NCBI GenBank assembly: GCA_009809945.1
Contig: WTPW01000186.1
Location: 416,401 to 480,400, forward strand
Source of the DNA: Gigaspora margarita
Lineage: Eukaryota > Glomeromycota > Glomeromycetes > Diversisporales > Gigasporaceae
Length of the DNA stretch: 64,000 nucleotides
Reading direction: 5' to 3'
In this document: in pieces, positions 22,201-34,079 of the stretch
How positions within the stretch are numbered: the first letter of the stretch is position 1
Layout: the number at the start of each line of letters is the position of its first letter
Translations under genes and position numbers: made by a program
Notes under the pieces: model-generated
The model's database searches: none
What the model was told of the DNA's origin: nothing
Seen by the model: the letters and a program-made list of their open reading frames with translations, nothing else

Positions 22201-25200
22201 AATTTTTCTAATCCGATGTTCAAATGACGTTGCTGCTTATCGAAATCATCACATTTCTCATTAAATAATTGCTCATAATGGTTAATAAAGTCCAAATAAT
22301 GGCATGGTGTTACATAATTATAACAACCTTGGCGTTTATTCAGTTTTGAATTAATCTCATAAAGAGATTTATGGACGAAAATGAATGCATTCACAATGGC
22401 AGAACGATATGTAGGCGGCAAAGGTAATAGTCTATACACAATAGGGAAGTTAATTGGAGCTGAGTATGTTTGAAGGTCAAAGCCCAAATTTTGGGTAAAT
22501 TCCATGCCTACTTGAAAAAATGCTTGATCGGACCAATCACCGAACCAATCTAAAGCACAACGATTAAAAAGAGTAGGAAATGCTGCTACACGAGAAATGA
22601 GGCCACCCGCCGAAGGGCTCATTGTAAATATAATGTGCAGATTTTTCATTACTTGTTGTGTAAACCATTTATATACTTCTTCAGGAGAATCTAACATCAG
22701 CCCGTCCTTCTGGGCACCCTTTTTACAACATGTAATTATGTCATTATATTCATCACCTTTGAATAACCCAGGAATTTCAGCGTTGACTAGGAGCATATTC
22801 ATACGTTCTATAAATCTGAATCTAATATATTTGATTCATTTATTATAAAACAAACTTTTTCCCCTTTACAGCCAGTTCTTCTTAAGACTGTTCTTAAATC
22901 ATCATCAAAATCGTAACTAGTATATTTGTTATGCGCATTAATTTGGAAAACACTTAATCCGTTCATCCAAGCGACAAATCTAGACAAAGTAGCTTTACCA
23001 GATCCATTTACACCAATTAAAAGTAAATGCCCTTGAGTTTGTTTAAATACATGATCAATACGGAGCACATGATCGAAGAAATCATCAAACAAAACCAATG
23101 ATGTGTCTAATTTTTTATTAAAGATTTTGAGACGAGCTTTAACATAACTATGTAATTTCTTATATTCAACAGAGATATATTGTTTAGATAACCAGCTAGA
23201 GAATAAAATTGGACGAACCAAAGCTTCAGATTTGTTCAAGTTTGAAAAATATTTTATAGCAATGTAATCAATTTTTTCGTCTACCCCATTTCCTTTCTTC
23301 TTCAGTGACAAGACGGTCTTGAAATAATCGTAAAGCTTCATGTGCCCAAATACGAATCAAACCATCAAGATTAAGAAATTTCATAGGCTTAATTGCTTCG
23401 AAAATACCTCTCATCCATCTAGTCAATTCACGGGGAGAGTAAATATAATGAGCTTGAATATCTGGAGTAAACCGTTTTTTAGACATGAGATAAAATTCAA
23501 CCATCGAAGCTGTAAGCATTTCAGCATATGATTTGAGTGAAGGGACAACTTTTAGCATGGAACGAGCAAAGGTTCCATAAATTTGCTTAAGTGAAATTTC
23601 ATCAGGATAATCCACAATCACTAAAGAAGTATGACGAAGGAATCTGTGAGATAACGGCACTATGCAAAGGTCAGTTGGAGGGCTACAAATTCCAACAAAT
23701 TGTATTCGTTCTAATTTAATCCATGCTTTATCTGACATCCTCCAATAACCACCACATTCAATTAATTGTCTCAAAAAAGAGATTACACATCGAGTGCCAT
23801 AATTATCAGCTATAGGAAGATTGATTCCATCACAAATTATTACAATCCGGTAACTGACAGCAATTGGCGACAAAACAATACCATTTGGAGTCTTATGACA
23901 TTCACAATATTGGCCAAATATTTTTAAAATCGATTCAGGTGTAGTAATGCTGGAAAAATTAAGACTGATGGTTTTTATATCTGGCAATTGTTTAAGGACA
24001 TTAAATAGCATCATTTTTTTTCCAGATCCAGGTGGACCACATAATAAAAGAGGTTTGCGTTCTGAAAGCCAGGAGTATAAAATTTCTTCGTAACGGATGA
24101 TGTCAACTGTAGGAACAATCACATCAATATCAGGTAAATTGAAAGATTCGATTTTAATGGCTGGAACTTTGTCAGCGCATAATCTCCATTCACCATTATT
24201 GATTAAAACATCATAATCAATCAGGGTTGAACCCGTTGGTATATGAGGTAAATCGACTGTATACACATAAAATTAAAGTAAATAATAAGCTGTAATGGCA
24301 TAAAAAAGCATTCTATATAAAAAAAATGTGTTGTTGTTCACCTGTAGTTATTCCACGAATAAAATCGCATAATTCAGCGCGATGATTAACTTTAACGTCT
24401 CCAGAGAAACTCAAAATAACACAAAGAATCAGTCGTTTTGTCACATATCCCTCTAATTCTTCTGCTGTCATTTGAAAATCAGGATGTTGACTGTGATATT
24501 CAATTATATTACGAATAGCTTTGTTTAATAATGTAAATAACGTATTTAGCACACGCATGTGAGTAAAGCCCATAATATGATATAATTTTTCTGCTTGTAT
24601 AAGGGTTCTTGTAACTAATCCATCTTTATTCATATGTTTACTAAGAATATTAGAGATAGCATATTGTATGCTGAGATATGGTGAGACTTTCACTTTCTCA
24701 TTTTCAACTTCGTCATCGTTTAAAGGAATGTATTTTAATTTTTCCAAATAATTATAATAAATCATTTCAAGAGTAACTATTTCCTAAAATTATAAAGAGA
24801 GAGATAAGGACACTGGAATATTATTTAATACTAATAATTACATACCGATGAAAACCGCACAGTGCCACAACGAGTAACTAATAAGGGGTATTTTACATTT
24901 TCCACTTCAAATATAATGCGGACATTAGTTGGAAGACTTAAATGTTCACCATTAGGAAGAGTTAATAATCGTTTATCGTTCAACATAGAATTTCTATTTG
25001 CAATTTATAATATATAAAGCAACTTAATGATCAAGTATATAGACTTCTATAAATTTTCAAAAGATACATACAAGTTTTCAACCCATTCTGGATCAATGTT
25101 TTCATCAAATATAATCCAATGTCTTTTGAAATTATTACCACAATCATTTTTAATAATATTACGCAAAATATGAGTAAATAAACCATCCTTCCATTCATTA

Positions 25201-25583
25201 GTTTTTTGATCAAAATTACCATAAAGTACATCTTTAGATGTAACTTAGGATAAATAACGTAGGAAACACCTTCGCATCCTTCAACACGTTCCAAGGCTTG
25301 GAGCAATACTTTCCATGCCATTGATTTTCCTAAGAATCAAAAAACAATAATGAATGAGAAGTAATTTTTAAGAGATATTATTATTAAACTTACCAGAACC
25401 GGTTGGGCCAGTCACAATAAGACCATGATGTATGGCTTGAACTTGATAAAGTTGGAGAACTTTTTCTAACCACACTTCTGAATCAAGAAGGTGCCTCTCT
25501 TTACAAACATTCTTAATCTCAAGTGTAAGTTTATCAAGATTTACCTGCATGTTTTTAATGCTAGGAACAGTGAGCAAGCTGTG
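19287..25583 (-). pseudogene. Cytoplasmic dynein heavy chain, decayed fragment (AAA2-AAA6)
   Basis: Several exons encode consecutive parts of a cytoplasmic dynein heavy chain motor. From the 5' side: AAA2 P-loop GPTGSGK (~25395) and [12 protein letters not shown] (~25090); AAA3 GPPGSGK (~24030) and CDGINLP (~23825); AAA4 GVNGSGK (~23000) and FIINESN (~22845); coiled-coil stalk and microtubule-binding region (AMNNPPEAV, ~21880); AAA5 (LCTENAIILKRFNRYPL, ~21060); AAA6 (WVLLKNVHLA, ~19550; VPVNLLR, ~19355), stopping at 19287-19289. The N-terminal tail, linker, catalytic AAA1 and the ~400-residue C-terminal region are absent. Frames change at ~25240 (AAA2), ~23285 (extra G in GGGG), ~22815, ~21730 (A run) and ~20310, and there is an in-frame TAA at ~21220. 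The P-loop Thr is replaced in AAA3 (Lys) and AAA4 (Ala), and the Walker B DE becomes DG in AAA3 and NE in AAA4. It is best read as a duplicated, non-functional copy. Confidence 0.88.
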
Positions 25584-26874
25584 AATTCATTATAAAAAAG
25601 ATTATTTATATTGACATCTAATCATCAAAAATTAATATTAAGCCACCTAACAAACATTAAACTAATGGAATTTCTAACCATGTGTATTAATTTGATGTCG
25701 GAAAAATTAAAGTTTAGAAAACCTTAATAAAATTATGTAAAAAAACTTTTTCAGATAAGAGTATATATAAATTTTGATACGTTACACGAAGGCAGTGCTT
25801 AGCTGTTCTATATTTAGTAATTTTTTAAAAAGAAATCGCACAACGACTATTTAATAAGGTATCCTAATTAGTAAAAGGGTGACATAAAAGGCGAACATAA
25901 ACCAGAGGGTTTAAATAGGCAATTCCCATGATTGGGTTGCAGGAGGCAGATATTTAAATTAGACACCACAAGTGCACATGTGGCTAGTTGTACACTCGTT
26001 TATTTAACAAATGTCATAATATCTAAATAAAAACCATACCCAAGCGGGCAACCTATAAAAAAAAAATGAATGAAATTAAAATTTAATATTTTGATTCATT
26101 AATTTTTTTTTAAATATTGATATGATTAATTTTAAGATACTAACACATCACAAATAATTCTCAAAATATGTTTGGTGAAATAATGTAATTATCTGTTATA
26201 TTAATTGGAACTAAACTATTTGGAGATATTCTTAGAGATATTAATTTTGCTTGATCCATTTTTCATACATGTATATGTAGTGTAATGGTTGTATGCATGA
26301 ATGAACCAGATCATGTTGACTTTTTGTTGTGCCAACCTTTATTTTTTGTACCTTTTCTCTATTATGACTTCTTTTAATGCATATTAAATTTTTTGGAAAT
26401 GGAAACTTTTTTTTATTGTTTTCTAAGAAACAAAGCCTGCTATTAGTCCAGAATAAATAGCTAAATATGTTCTAATCGAAACTATTGCAAATAAATAATT
26501 TGAGAAAGACTATAGAAGGTTGTAGAATTTTAAAAATACTTATAAATTAATAATAGTAAGAATTGGTTTGTCCAAATACAATTTTAAATCACAGAATTAT
26601 TAAATTTCAACCTGATATAGTTAAGTATATTTAGTGTTATCTCAATATAAGTTATAGTAAAGATTTTTTTCTCAACATAAGGGCTTTACTACAATGTGAA
26701 TGAATTATAATATTGATGGCACTTTGTTATTTAAAAACAAATAATTTACCCAATATTCTATTATCTTATATCTGCAAAACATACAACTATACCATAATCT
26801 TTCAGTTTACTATATTGTTGCGAAACTAATGGGCATAGGCATTATTTAGAATAATGGCCTGAATTAAGGTTAAT
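25584..26874. other. Intergenic; no dynein AAA1 or tail exons
   Basis: The acceptor site of the first recognisable dynein exon lies at 25584, but the sequence upstream of it shows no AAA1 P-loop or linker coding on the minus strand. A ~120-bp repeat at ~26595-26715 (aattattaaatttcaac ... tttttctcaacataagg) recurs in direct orientation at ~33047-33170. Confidence 0.5.
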
Positions 26875-27066
26875 TTATGTAGCATTCACCAATATTACAT
26901 AACCTTTACGACCATGAACCGTTCTAGCAAAGTCTTTTATAAGTGCTTTAACACCAGGAATGCTTAAAGAAGGTCACATTATTATCAAACAATCAGCCTT
27001 TTCCTTATCGTGTTTTGTCCTTTAGGATTCAGTTGTCCAATAGTATGAGGTCGTCTAGCATTTTCT
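26875..27066 (-). pseudogene. Relic of an Hst3/Hst4-like sirtuin
   Basis: Minus-strand translation gives ENARRPHTIGQLNP, then in another frame KHDKEKADCLIIM, a TGA stop, PSLSIPGVKALIKDFAR and TVHGRKGYVILVNAT, ending at 26875-26877. The order 'RPHxxG...ADCLIIMGxSLxxxGVKxLxKxFAxxVH...GxVxxVN' is characteristic of the C-terminal half of the Rossmann-fold core of NAD-dependent deacetylases of the Hst3/Hst4 class (histone H3 K56 deacetylases). One frame change and one stop show it is broken, and no complete N-terminal part is found. A weak RIVIL stretch at ~27190-27230 on the same strand could be a remnant of the NAD-binding start. Confidence 0.65.
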
Positions 27067-27787
27067 ATTTATTGAAGAATAAGTAAGTATTAATTAGTTA
27101 ATTGCATTTAAAAGGAATTTATCTAGACATCACATTCTAAACTAATGGTTTTCTTCAAGAGTTAATATACTTTAATACTAGCAGATTCGTCTAAAATTAC
27201 AATCCGCTGAAATTCATACAAAGCTCGTCCCGTGTTGTCCTTTTATATTCTATCCATTTTTTAAACACAAAAAAACATGCAAAATTTATTGATTAATGTA
27301 GTTGATTAGGGTGTTTCATAATTAACATTTCAGAAATGAGTATTTCTTGCAAATGTCAAATAAAAGAAAAGAAACTTAATACCGAAAACTCGAAATATAT
27401 TTCGAGGTTCGACCGAATTAAGTTTAATTTAGGCCGAAATTTGTAATTCCACCTCTGTGCGTTATTTATTTGTTTATGCAAATAAAAGAGTTCGTAACTT
27501 AATTTTTACACAAATAGGTAATAAAAAAAATAAAATTATCGTAATATGTTATTATAACAAAATACATGAAATGTCAGAAATACTCGATTAGCTTGTTGAC
27601 GAATTAAATTATGGATATTTTGGAAATTTGCATATTGAGTGAAAATAATTTCGCTTGGATTTCGGACTCGAAATATTTTGGTTTCATCTGAAACATGACT
27701 TATTTTAAATCATAATATCATATACACTTAACATCATATTTGATCATTACTTATATTAAATTTAAATAAAATTCTTAGTACATAAAA
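27067..27787. other. Intergenic, nothing firm
   Basis: AT-rich sequence. The segment 27380-27700 has several ttcgaaatat/atatttcgag words in both orientations (actcgaaatatatttcgagg at ~27387; ctcgaaatattttgg at ~27668), suggesting an inverted-repeat element that I cannot bound. Confidence 0.35.
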
Positions 27788-30307
27788 TTAATAATTATCA
27801 AGAATTTTTACAGATTCGATTCCTTGGCTTATTGCTTGACTTATTTTCATTTGTTCTAGCATTTTTGCAATTTCACCTGCATTGATTAGCTTACTTGTGT
27901 ACATATGATCAGGATGGTGTTGTTTAATAATTGGTAAGGTTTTGATGATTTCGTCTGATTTTAAAATTGCACCTTATTTTCGTCTATATATTCTGAATTA
28001 CTATAACTTTCGATCCAATTCTCAAGCTTATTCAAGACAATAATAGCATTAGGTCGTTTTTCAGGATCTAAGTATATACATTATTTCACTAATTCAATAT
28101 AACAGTTAGGAGTTCCAGGTGAAAATTCAGACACAATCCAAGGCAAATTTTTATTGCAAGCTCATTATCAAACTGATAACCATCAAAAGGTCTTTGTCCA
28201 GTTGATATTTCCCACAGAATTATTCCGAGACTGTATATATCTGCAGCTTGTGTGAATGGGTTTCCTTGCAGAACCTCAGGTGCAACGTAAGGTAACACTC
28301 CGGCGATTTTTTCCCTCCCATCTTTTATTAACGATGTTAAACCTAAATCCGCGATATATGCATTATCTAAATCAATCTGTAAGATATTACCACTATGCAA
28401 ATCTTCATGAACGTATCCTGCAGAATGTATTGTTGCGATATCATAGACTATGCATTGTATCAGTTTTAGTTTTTTCTCCCAATTCATTCGAGTTACAAAA
28501 TTAAGATTTTTTCGTAATGAACCCATTGGTGCATACTCTAAAATCAGAATATGTTTTCCATTTTCGCTTTTTGAAATACCATAACACCTCAAGAATGAGG
28601 GATTATCATATCCGATTTTCATGTATGCACTTAATTCATTAAAATATTCATCGTTATAAAATTCTTTTAAAGCAACTGTAAATCCAGGAGTGCTACCATT
28701 TTTTATTTTTGGTTTAAATCTTGCTTTATAATTTTTGCAAATCCGCCATTTCCAACTTCTTCAATAGATTTAAGATTTTTGTATGGAATCCATGATAATT
28801 GATATTTATTATTATCTAGCATTTTTTTAACGTCATTATCGTCATTTATAATTTCGTTATCTATTATGAATTCATAGTATTTTTTGAACCAATAATTAGC
28901 CTTTTGTATATCTCTTTTAATTCCTTTACCGTTTCGATAACAAAAACCAGTCATAAATGTTCCTTCGAAATGACCTATTTCTGCAGATTTCTGATAATAA
29001 ATGAATGCATTATGATCATCCTTTTCAACTCCAATTCCATTATCATAACAATATCCAACACTATAAGTTCCATTAGCGTTTCCCATCTCTGCAGATTTTT
29101 GATAATAAATGAATGCCTTATGTTCATCCTTTTCAACTCCAATTCCATTTCGATAGCACCATCCAACATTATATGTTCCATCAATGTTTCCCATCTCTGC
29201 AGATTTTTGATAATAAATGAATGCCTTATGTTCATCTTTTTCGACTCCAATTCCATTTCGATAGCACCACCCAACACTACGTGTTCCATCAGCGTCTCCC
29301 ATCTCTGCAAATTTTTGATAATAAATGAATGCTTTATGTTCATCTTTTTCAACTCCAATTCCATTTTGATAGCACCATCCAACATTATAAGTTCCTTTAG
29401 CGTTTCCCATCTCTGCAGATTTTTGATAATAAATGAATGCCTTACGTTCATCCTTTTCGACTCCATTTCCATAATAGTAACAATGACCAACATTATATGT
29501 TCCATCAGCGTCTCCCATCTTTGCAGATTTTTGATAATAAATGAATGCCTTACGTTCATCCTTTTCAACTCCAATTCCATTTCCATAACAATCTCCAACT
29601 TTATTTGTTCCACCAGCGTGTCCCATCTCTGCAAATTTTTGATAATAAATGAATGCCGTATGTTCATCTTTTTCAACTCCAATTCCATTTAGATAACAAT
29701 TTCCAACGTTATATATTCCACTAGCTTTCCTCATCTCTGCAGATTTTTGATAATATATTAATGCCTTACGTTCATCCTTTTCAACTCCAATTCCATTTCG
29801 ATAACAATATCCAATATTATAAGCTCCTTTAGCGTACCCCATCTCTGCAGATTTTTGATAATAATTGAATGCCTTATGTTCATCTTTTTCAACTCCAATT
29901 CCATTTCGATAACAATATCCAACATTAAATGTTCCATCAGCGTCTCCCATCTCTGCAGATTTTTGATAATAAATGAATGCCTTATGTTCATCCTTTTCAA
30001 CTCCAATTCCATTTAGATAGCACCATCCAACATTATATGTTCCATCAGCGTATCCCATCTCTGCAGATTTTTGATAATAAATGAATGCTATATGTTCATC
30101 TTTTTCAACTCCAATTCCATCATTATAACATACGCCAAGATTAAATATTCCATTAACATTACCCATCTCTGCAGATTTTTGATAATAAATGAATGCTATA
30201 TGTTCATTCTTTTCAACCCCTATACCATGTTGATAATTATACCCAAAGTGATATGGGTCTAAATTAGTCAATTCTTTATGATGATGAACCGAATTATTAT
30301 GATCCAT
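27788..30307 (-). pseudogene. Sel1-repeat / TKL kinase fusion gene, broken
   Basis: The reading starts at 30307 with 12 full and one partial Sel1-like repeats of 36 residues (consensus NGIGVEKDEHKAFIYYQKSAEMG.A.GTYNVGYCYR), then LSWIPYKNLKSIEEVGNGGFAKI, the start of a kinase domain. After a 1-base frame change at ~28720 the kinase continues: VALKEF (~28670), LILEYAPMGSL, catalytic loop HEDLHSGN (normally HRD), DLG instead of DFG, APEVLQ, and DIYSLGIILWE. At ~28150 the frame changes again, followed by a stop near 28082, a further frame change near 27965, and a tail ending KILDNY at 27788-27790. With at least three frame changes, one stop, and HED/DLG substitutions, it is not an active kinase as it stands. 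The known architecture in Rhizophagus is Sel1 repeats preceding a kinase, so this was a signalling protein. Confidence 0.85.
28918..30240 (-). repeat. 108-bp tandem array encoding Sel1 repeats
   Basis: About 12 units of 108 bp; the plus strand reads ctctgcagatttttgataat followed by aaatgaatgc and later ttttcaactccaattccatt in each unit. The array keeps its reading frame although the kinase downstream is broken. Long frames on the opposite strand and in the second frame are artefacts of the repeat. Confidence 0.9.
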
Positions 30308-31181
30308 TTTACTTTTAAATAAGAGAAAAATCAGAAATCTTGTTTAGCCGTTTATATAACGCAAGTGATACTGCCATTTTAGAGTTTTGTATTACAGTAC
30401 CATCGAATGGTACAACTTATTATAGGTAATACAGTAATATCAACCGACTCCCTAAAACTTTAATTTGGGGTACATCACTTAGATTCAAAAGTTGATTTTA
30501 CGTTGACAAATCGGAAACCCGGCGGGTCTATAGGGGAATCACGAGGTCGGTTTCGTACAACCGTCAAAAGGGTAATTTAGGGCGAAAGAGGCGTGTTAGA
30601 TTTGGCTAAGTGGTTGCGCAGAGTTTCGGGATAGTTTATAGCAACAATAGGGTTTTGAGCAATTTTAACGAATGTATAGATGTATTATTTATCGAGTGTA
30701 ATCGTATTATGTTAATAAAGACAATAAGGAATCGTTTATAGTAGTATATATGCTTTATTAAAGCAAAGGTGGGAATTGAATGTCGTTCCCAAAGGGCATA
30801 CGGCCTTTATTTATAATTATTGAAAATCTATTTTTACATGTCTGAATTGTCTGAATTACCGATATCACTGTAATGATTGATATCACTATAATGACCAATA
30901 TCCCTTGAATTATACTTATACCCCGAAATATCAGTATCCATAGTATTTATGATTTTACCGATATCAATCGATTTCCTCCGATTCCCGGAATTCTGGGAAT
31001 TCCACTGGAATAACTAATTTTGGAATTCCCGGGTCACGCAGGCACGTGCCTGCGACCATGTACTCACAACGTTACTCAATGTTTCCGTTTTTGAATGTTT
31101 AAACAAGTTTGAATTATTATTATTCTTAAAATCATAGCTAAACAGTTAGATCAAGCTTTGAATGCTCCTAACATTTAATAG
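30308..31181. other. Intergenic; possible decayed LTR-like insert upstream of ump1
   Basis: This should contain the first exons of ump1 but none is recognisable. 30780-31060 has repeats of gatatcactRtaatga and a GC-richer inverted stretch (cccggaattctgggaattcc, gaattcccgggtcacgc, ggcacgtgcc). An LTR-type or other element may have inserted into the intron; ends cannot be defined. Just before 31182 a branch-like cctaac and an aatag acceptor are intact. Confidence 0.4.
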
Positions 31182-31603
31182 TGGGAAGAGACACAAACAA
31201 ATCTGAAACTTACTATGCAAAGAAGAATTTATGGTATTCATGCACCTATAAGACATCTAATGGAACGAAGTATTGTGTCCAGGGTATGTTAATTATTCTA
31301 TGAATATATATTATTATTAGTTTTGCATATCTTGCAATTGAATGCCTTAACCTTTGGTTTTGCAATATATTTAGATGCAACGTTTGCCAGGTTTGCCATC
31401 ATCTAATTATGGATTGGATATATTGATGGGCAAAGATGAAACGATCGAATTTGAAGATTTCTTGAACGGTATGTCTCATTTCTACATATATACATATTAT
31501 ATATTTTTTTTAACATCTCAAATTGTAAATAACAGATCCAGAATTATCAACCGAGATTGTAGATTTGCACACAGNAATGGAACAAAAACTGGGTATCAAA
31601 TGA
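31182..31603 (+). CDS. ump1: Proteasome maturation factor Ump1/POMP, C-terminal exons
   Basis: Three exons join in frame: 31182-31283, 31375-31468 and 31536-31603 (stop TGA). The protein reads WEETQTNLKLTMQRRIYG, HAPIRHLMERSIVSR, MQRLPGLPSSNYGLDILMG, DETIEFEDFLNDPELS, ending MEQKLGIK, which is the conserved C-terminal two thirds of Ump1/POMP, the chaperone that drives assembly and maturation of the 20S proteasome. An ambiguous base at 31575 leaves one residue unknown. The N-terminal ~70 residues are not found upstream, so the gene is 5'-truncated, interrupted by an insert in its intron, or starts far away. It converges with the guanylate kinase gene; the stops are ~112 bp apart. Confidence 0.85.
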
Positions 31604-31714
31604 AAGTTATTAAAGAAATATTTTATAAACTTTCAGTGGTATTATGTAGAAATAATTATTATGTATTGAGGAATTTCCTTAAAACAATAAATAGGTTTAT
31701 TGATTGTTAAATGT

Positions 31715-32592
31715 TCAATTGCAATCAACAATGAACTTTCGAAACTGTTCATACGCTATATCTAAATTATCATTTACAATAACTCTATCATGAGCACCCT
31801 CTTCTGCAGCGTAAGCCAATTCTTCTTTTGCAGCTTTAAGACGCGCTTGTATCGCATCTTCAGATTCAGTACCACGATTTCNTAAACGNTCTTCGAGAAN
31901 TTGAAGTGATGGTGGNGCNACAAACAGAAAACGCGCATTAAGATCTGTTTTTTTTACAGATTTGACGCCCTAATAAAAAATATACAAATACAAAAATTGG
32001 TAAGCGGATGAAACAAACTATTTGAGAATATAATGTAATTAATCACCTGCAATTCTATGTCCAGAATACAACATTTTCCTTCATCTGCGACAGCACGCAC
32101 AGCACCAATACTTGTTCCATACAAATTGTTCGAGAATTCAGTGTATTCTATAAATTTGTTTTGCTTGATAAGTTCTTCAAACTGTTCACGTGATACAAAG
32201 TGATAATGGACGCCATTCTTTTCATTAGGACGAGGTGGGCGTGTGGTATCTGGCGGAGTATAAACAAAGTTATTTAACGTCAAAGAAATACATGCATATT
32301 TTTCAGAATAAACTCACGTGACACACTAAATCCGAATTTATTTGGATAATCTTGAAAAAGACGTTTCAGTAACGTGGATTTACCAGATCCTAATTGCAAT
32401 ATGAAATATGAAAATAGTTTATTGTTAAGCGCACAGGTCGAGGAAAAAATTTGAATAAAAAGATTTAATATATTACCAGATGGTCCAGAAACCACTACAG
32501 GCCGAAGTTGTTCTGTTTATAGAATAATATGAAAAATTATTGCTCAATGTGACTTTATTAATTGAATTATTAGCATTACCAGCTGAAGCCAT
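31715..32592 (-). CDS. guk1: Guanylate kinase (GMP kinase), complete
   Basis: Five exons: 32592-32580, 32512-32477, 32389-32318, 32249-32047 and 31969-31715, giving 192 residues, the usual length of eukaryotic guanylate kinases. Landmarks: MASAEQLRPVVVSGPSGSGK with the P-loop completed across two introns, SVSHTTRPPRPNEKNGVHY (GMP binding), YTEFSNNLYGTS, ILDIELQGV, FLFVAPPS and the lid region RGTESEDAIQARL. It phosphorylates GMP/dGMP to GDP/dGDP in the cytosol. Ambiguous bases at ~31882-31919 affect a few residues of the last exon. The four introns are short (about 65-90 bp) and the first exon is only 13 nt. Confidence 0.93.
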
Positions 32593-34079
32593 TTTCACTA
32601 AATTTAATCGTTTTTTTTTTTTTTAAAAGAAAGAAAAAACTAATTAATTTTGGATAATTAAGTTGAATTTAAATGTTTTCCATTCACCTGTGTAACTATA
32701 GTTTCGAATGATCAACTTAAACAAATTAAAGCTCATTTTATTTATTATTTATGCCAAATAAAATTTTTTTGATTTATTTTTACTGTAGGTGTCACCAAGT
32801 ATGCTATTTTCCGAAAATGGTTTAGGTACTAAATGTTCATTAATTTTAATTTTTTTTTTTTTATTAAGAAAAAATCTCAATGATAAATATTCGTTTTTCT
32901 TTTAAAGTTTGCAAAAATCGATCTAACTAGTAATGAAAATCAGAGAATTAAATTTTGTATTGCCTTGTTATAAAAAAAATTATATTATAACTTTACCCTC
33001 GTTATAATAATATTTTAAGTTTTAATAATGAAGAGTTTTGAAGTACGGAATTATTAAACTTTAACTCGATAAAATAAAGCACAGGTATAGTATTCTCGAT
33101 ATAAGCTGTATATAGTAAAAAATTTTTTCTCAACCTGATGATTTTTACTATGATGAGAATGAGTTGATATAACTAGAAAAACGGATACATAAACATCTGG
33201 AACGAATGTGAACATATTTATACACAATCTGGTTTATTAATTCCCCTCTATGCTCCGGTCCATTTATAATATAGAGTCTGAATTAAGTAGACACCACTTT
33301 ATGTTAACCCACAGCACAACGTCAACGGGGATAAACAATGAACTTGAATAGTTTAATGTTCCTTACGTTCACTGACCAAAAATAGAGTTTGGGACACAGG
33401 CATGCCAAAAGGCAAAAGGCGGAGTCTCCATTTAAATCTACAATATCTACTAAAAATCACTCTTTTATTAATAAACCTCTGACAAAAAAGGCTCCAAAAA
33501 TTTTTAAAATTTAATATTAAAACATTACAATAACTTAACTTCAGTCTCAGCTGCCACAATAATTTAACCGATTTTGATCGGTTAACATTTTGTCATATGA
33601 CTATATGGGAGCTTGCCTCAAGCATGTCTATTTTTTTTTTTTTTTTTATTCGTGTCCCAACTCCTAACCAAGAACTTTTATGTCCCGTTAGGGTGCTGTT
33701 GCCTCAACTAATTAATGGCATTAGTGCCCAACTCCCTTCTTTATTTAATAAAAAATTGTTGCTGGAACAACAATACACAAATAAAAAAAATATTTTTAGG
33801 GTGCCTCCGCCATGGTAATTACTATTACCACCATAGATACGTAGGCAAATTACCCTAACAATCTGATACGTATCGATGACGTACTTTTTTTCATTAGCAA
33901 TAATGAGGATCATCAAAAATCTATAATTTGATTGGTCGGTGTCACGTTATTCTGCTCCGCTTTAGTCGACCCCATGATCCTCAAACGTAAATAAATAATG
34001 ACAATCAAAAAAAAAAACTTGTATCCAATATTTTTTTTTCACTTGCTTTTTCTACATTAATTTTTGACCCGATATTTTT
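32593..34079. other. Intergenic upstream of guk1
   Basis: No gene. It holds the second copy of the ~120-bp repeat (33047-33170, partner 26595-26715). Segment 33600-33960 is less AT-rich, with no protein I recognise. Confidence 0.45.

Noticed and set aside
28904-29692. Long plus-strand frame opposite the Sel1 array, and the minus second-frame MELELK repeats
   Set aside because: Both follow from the 108-bp periodicity of the real Sel1 frame and have no independent features.
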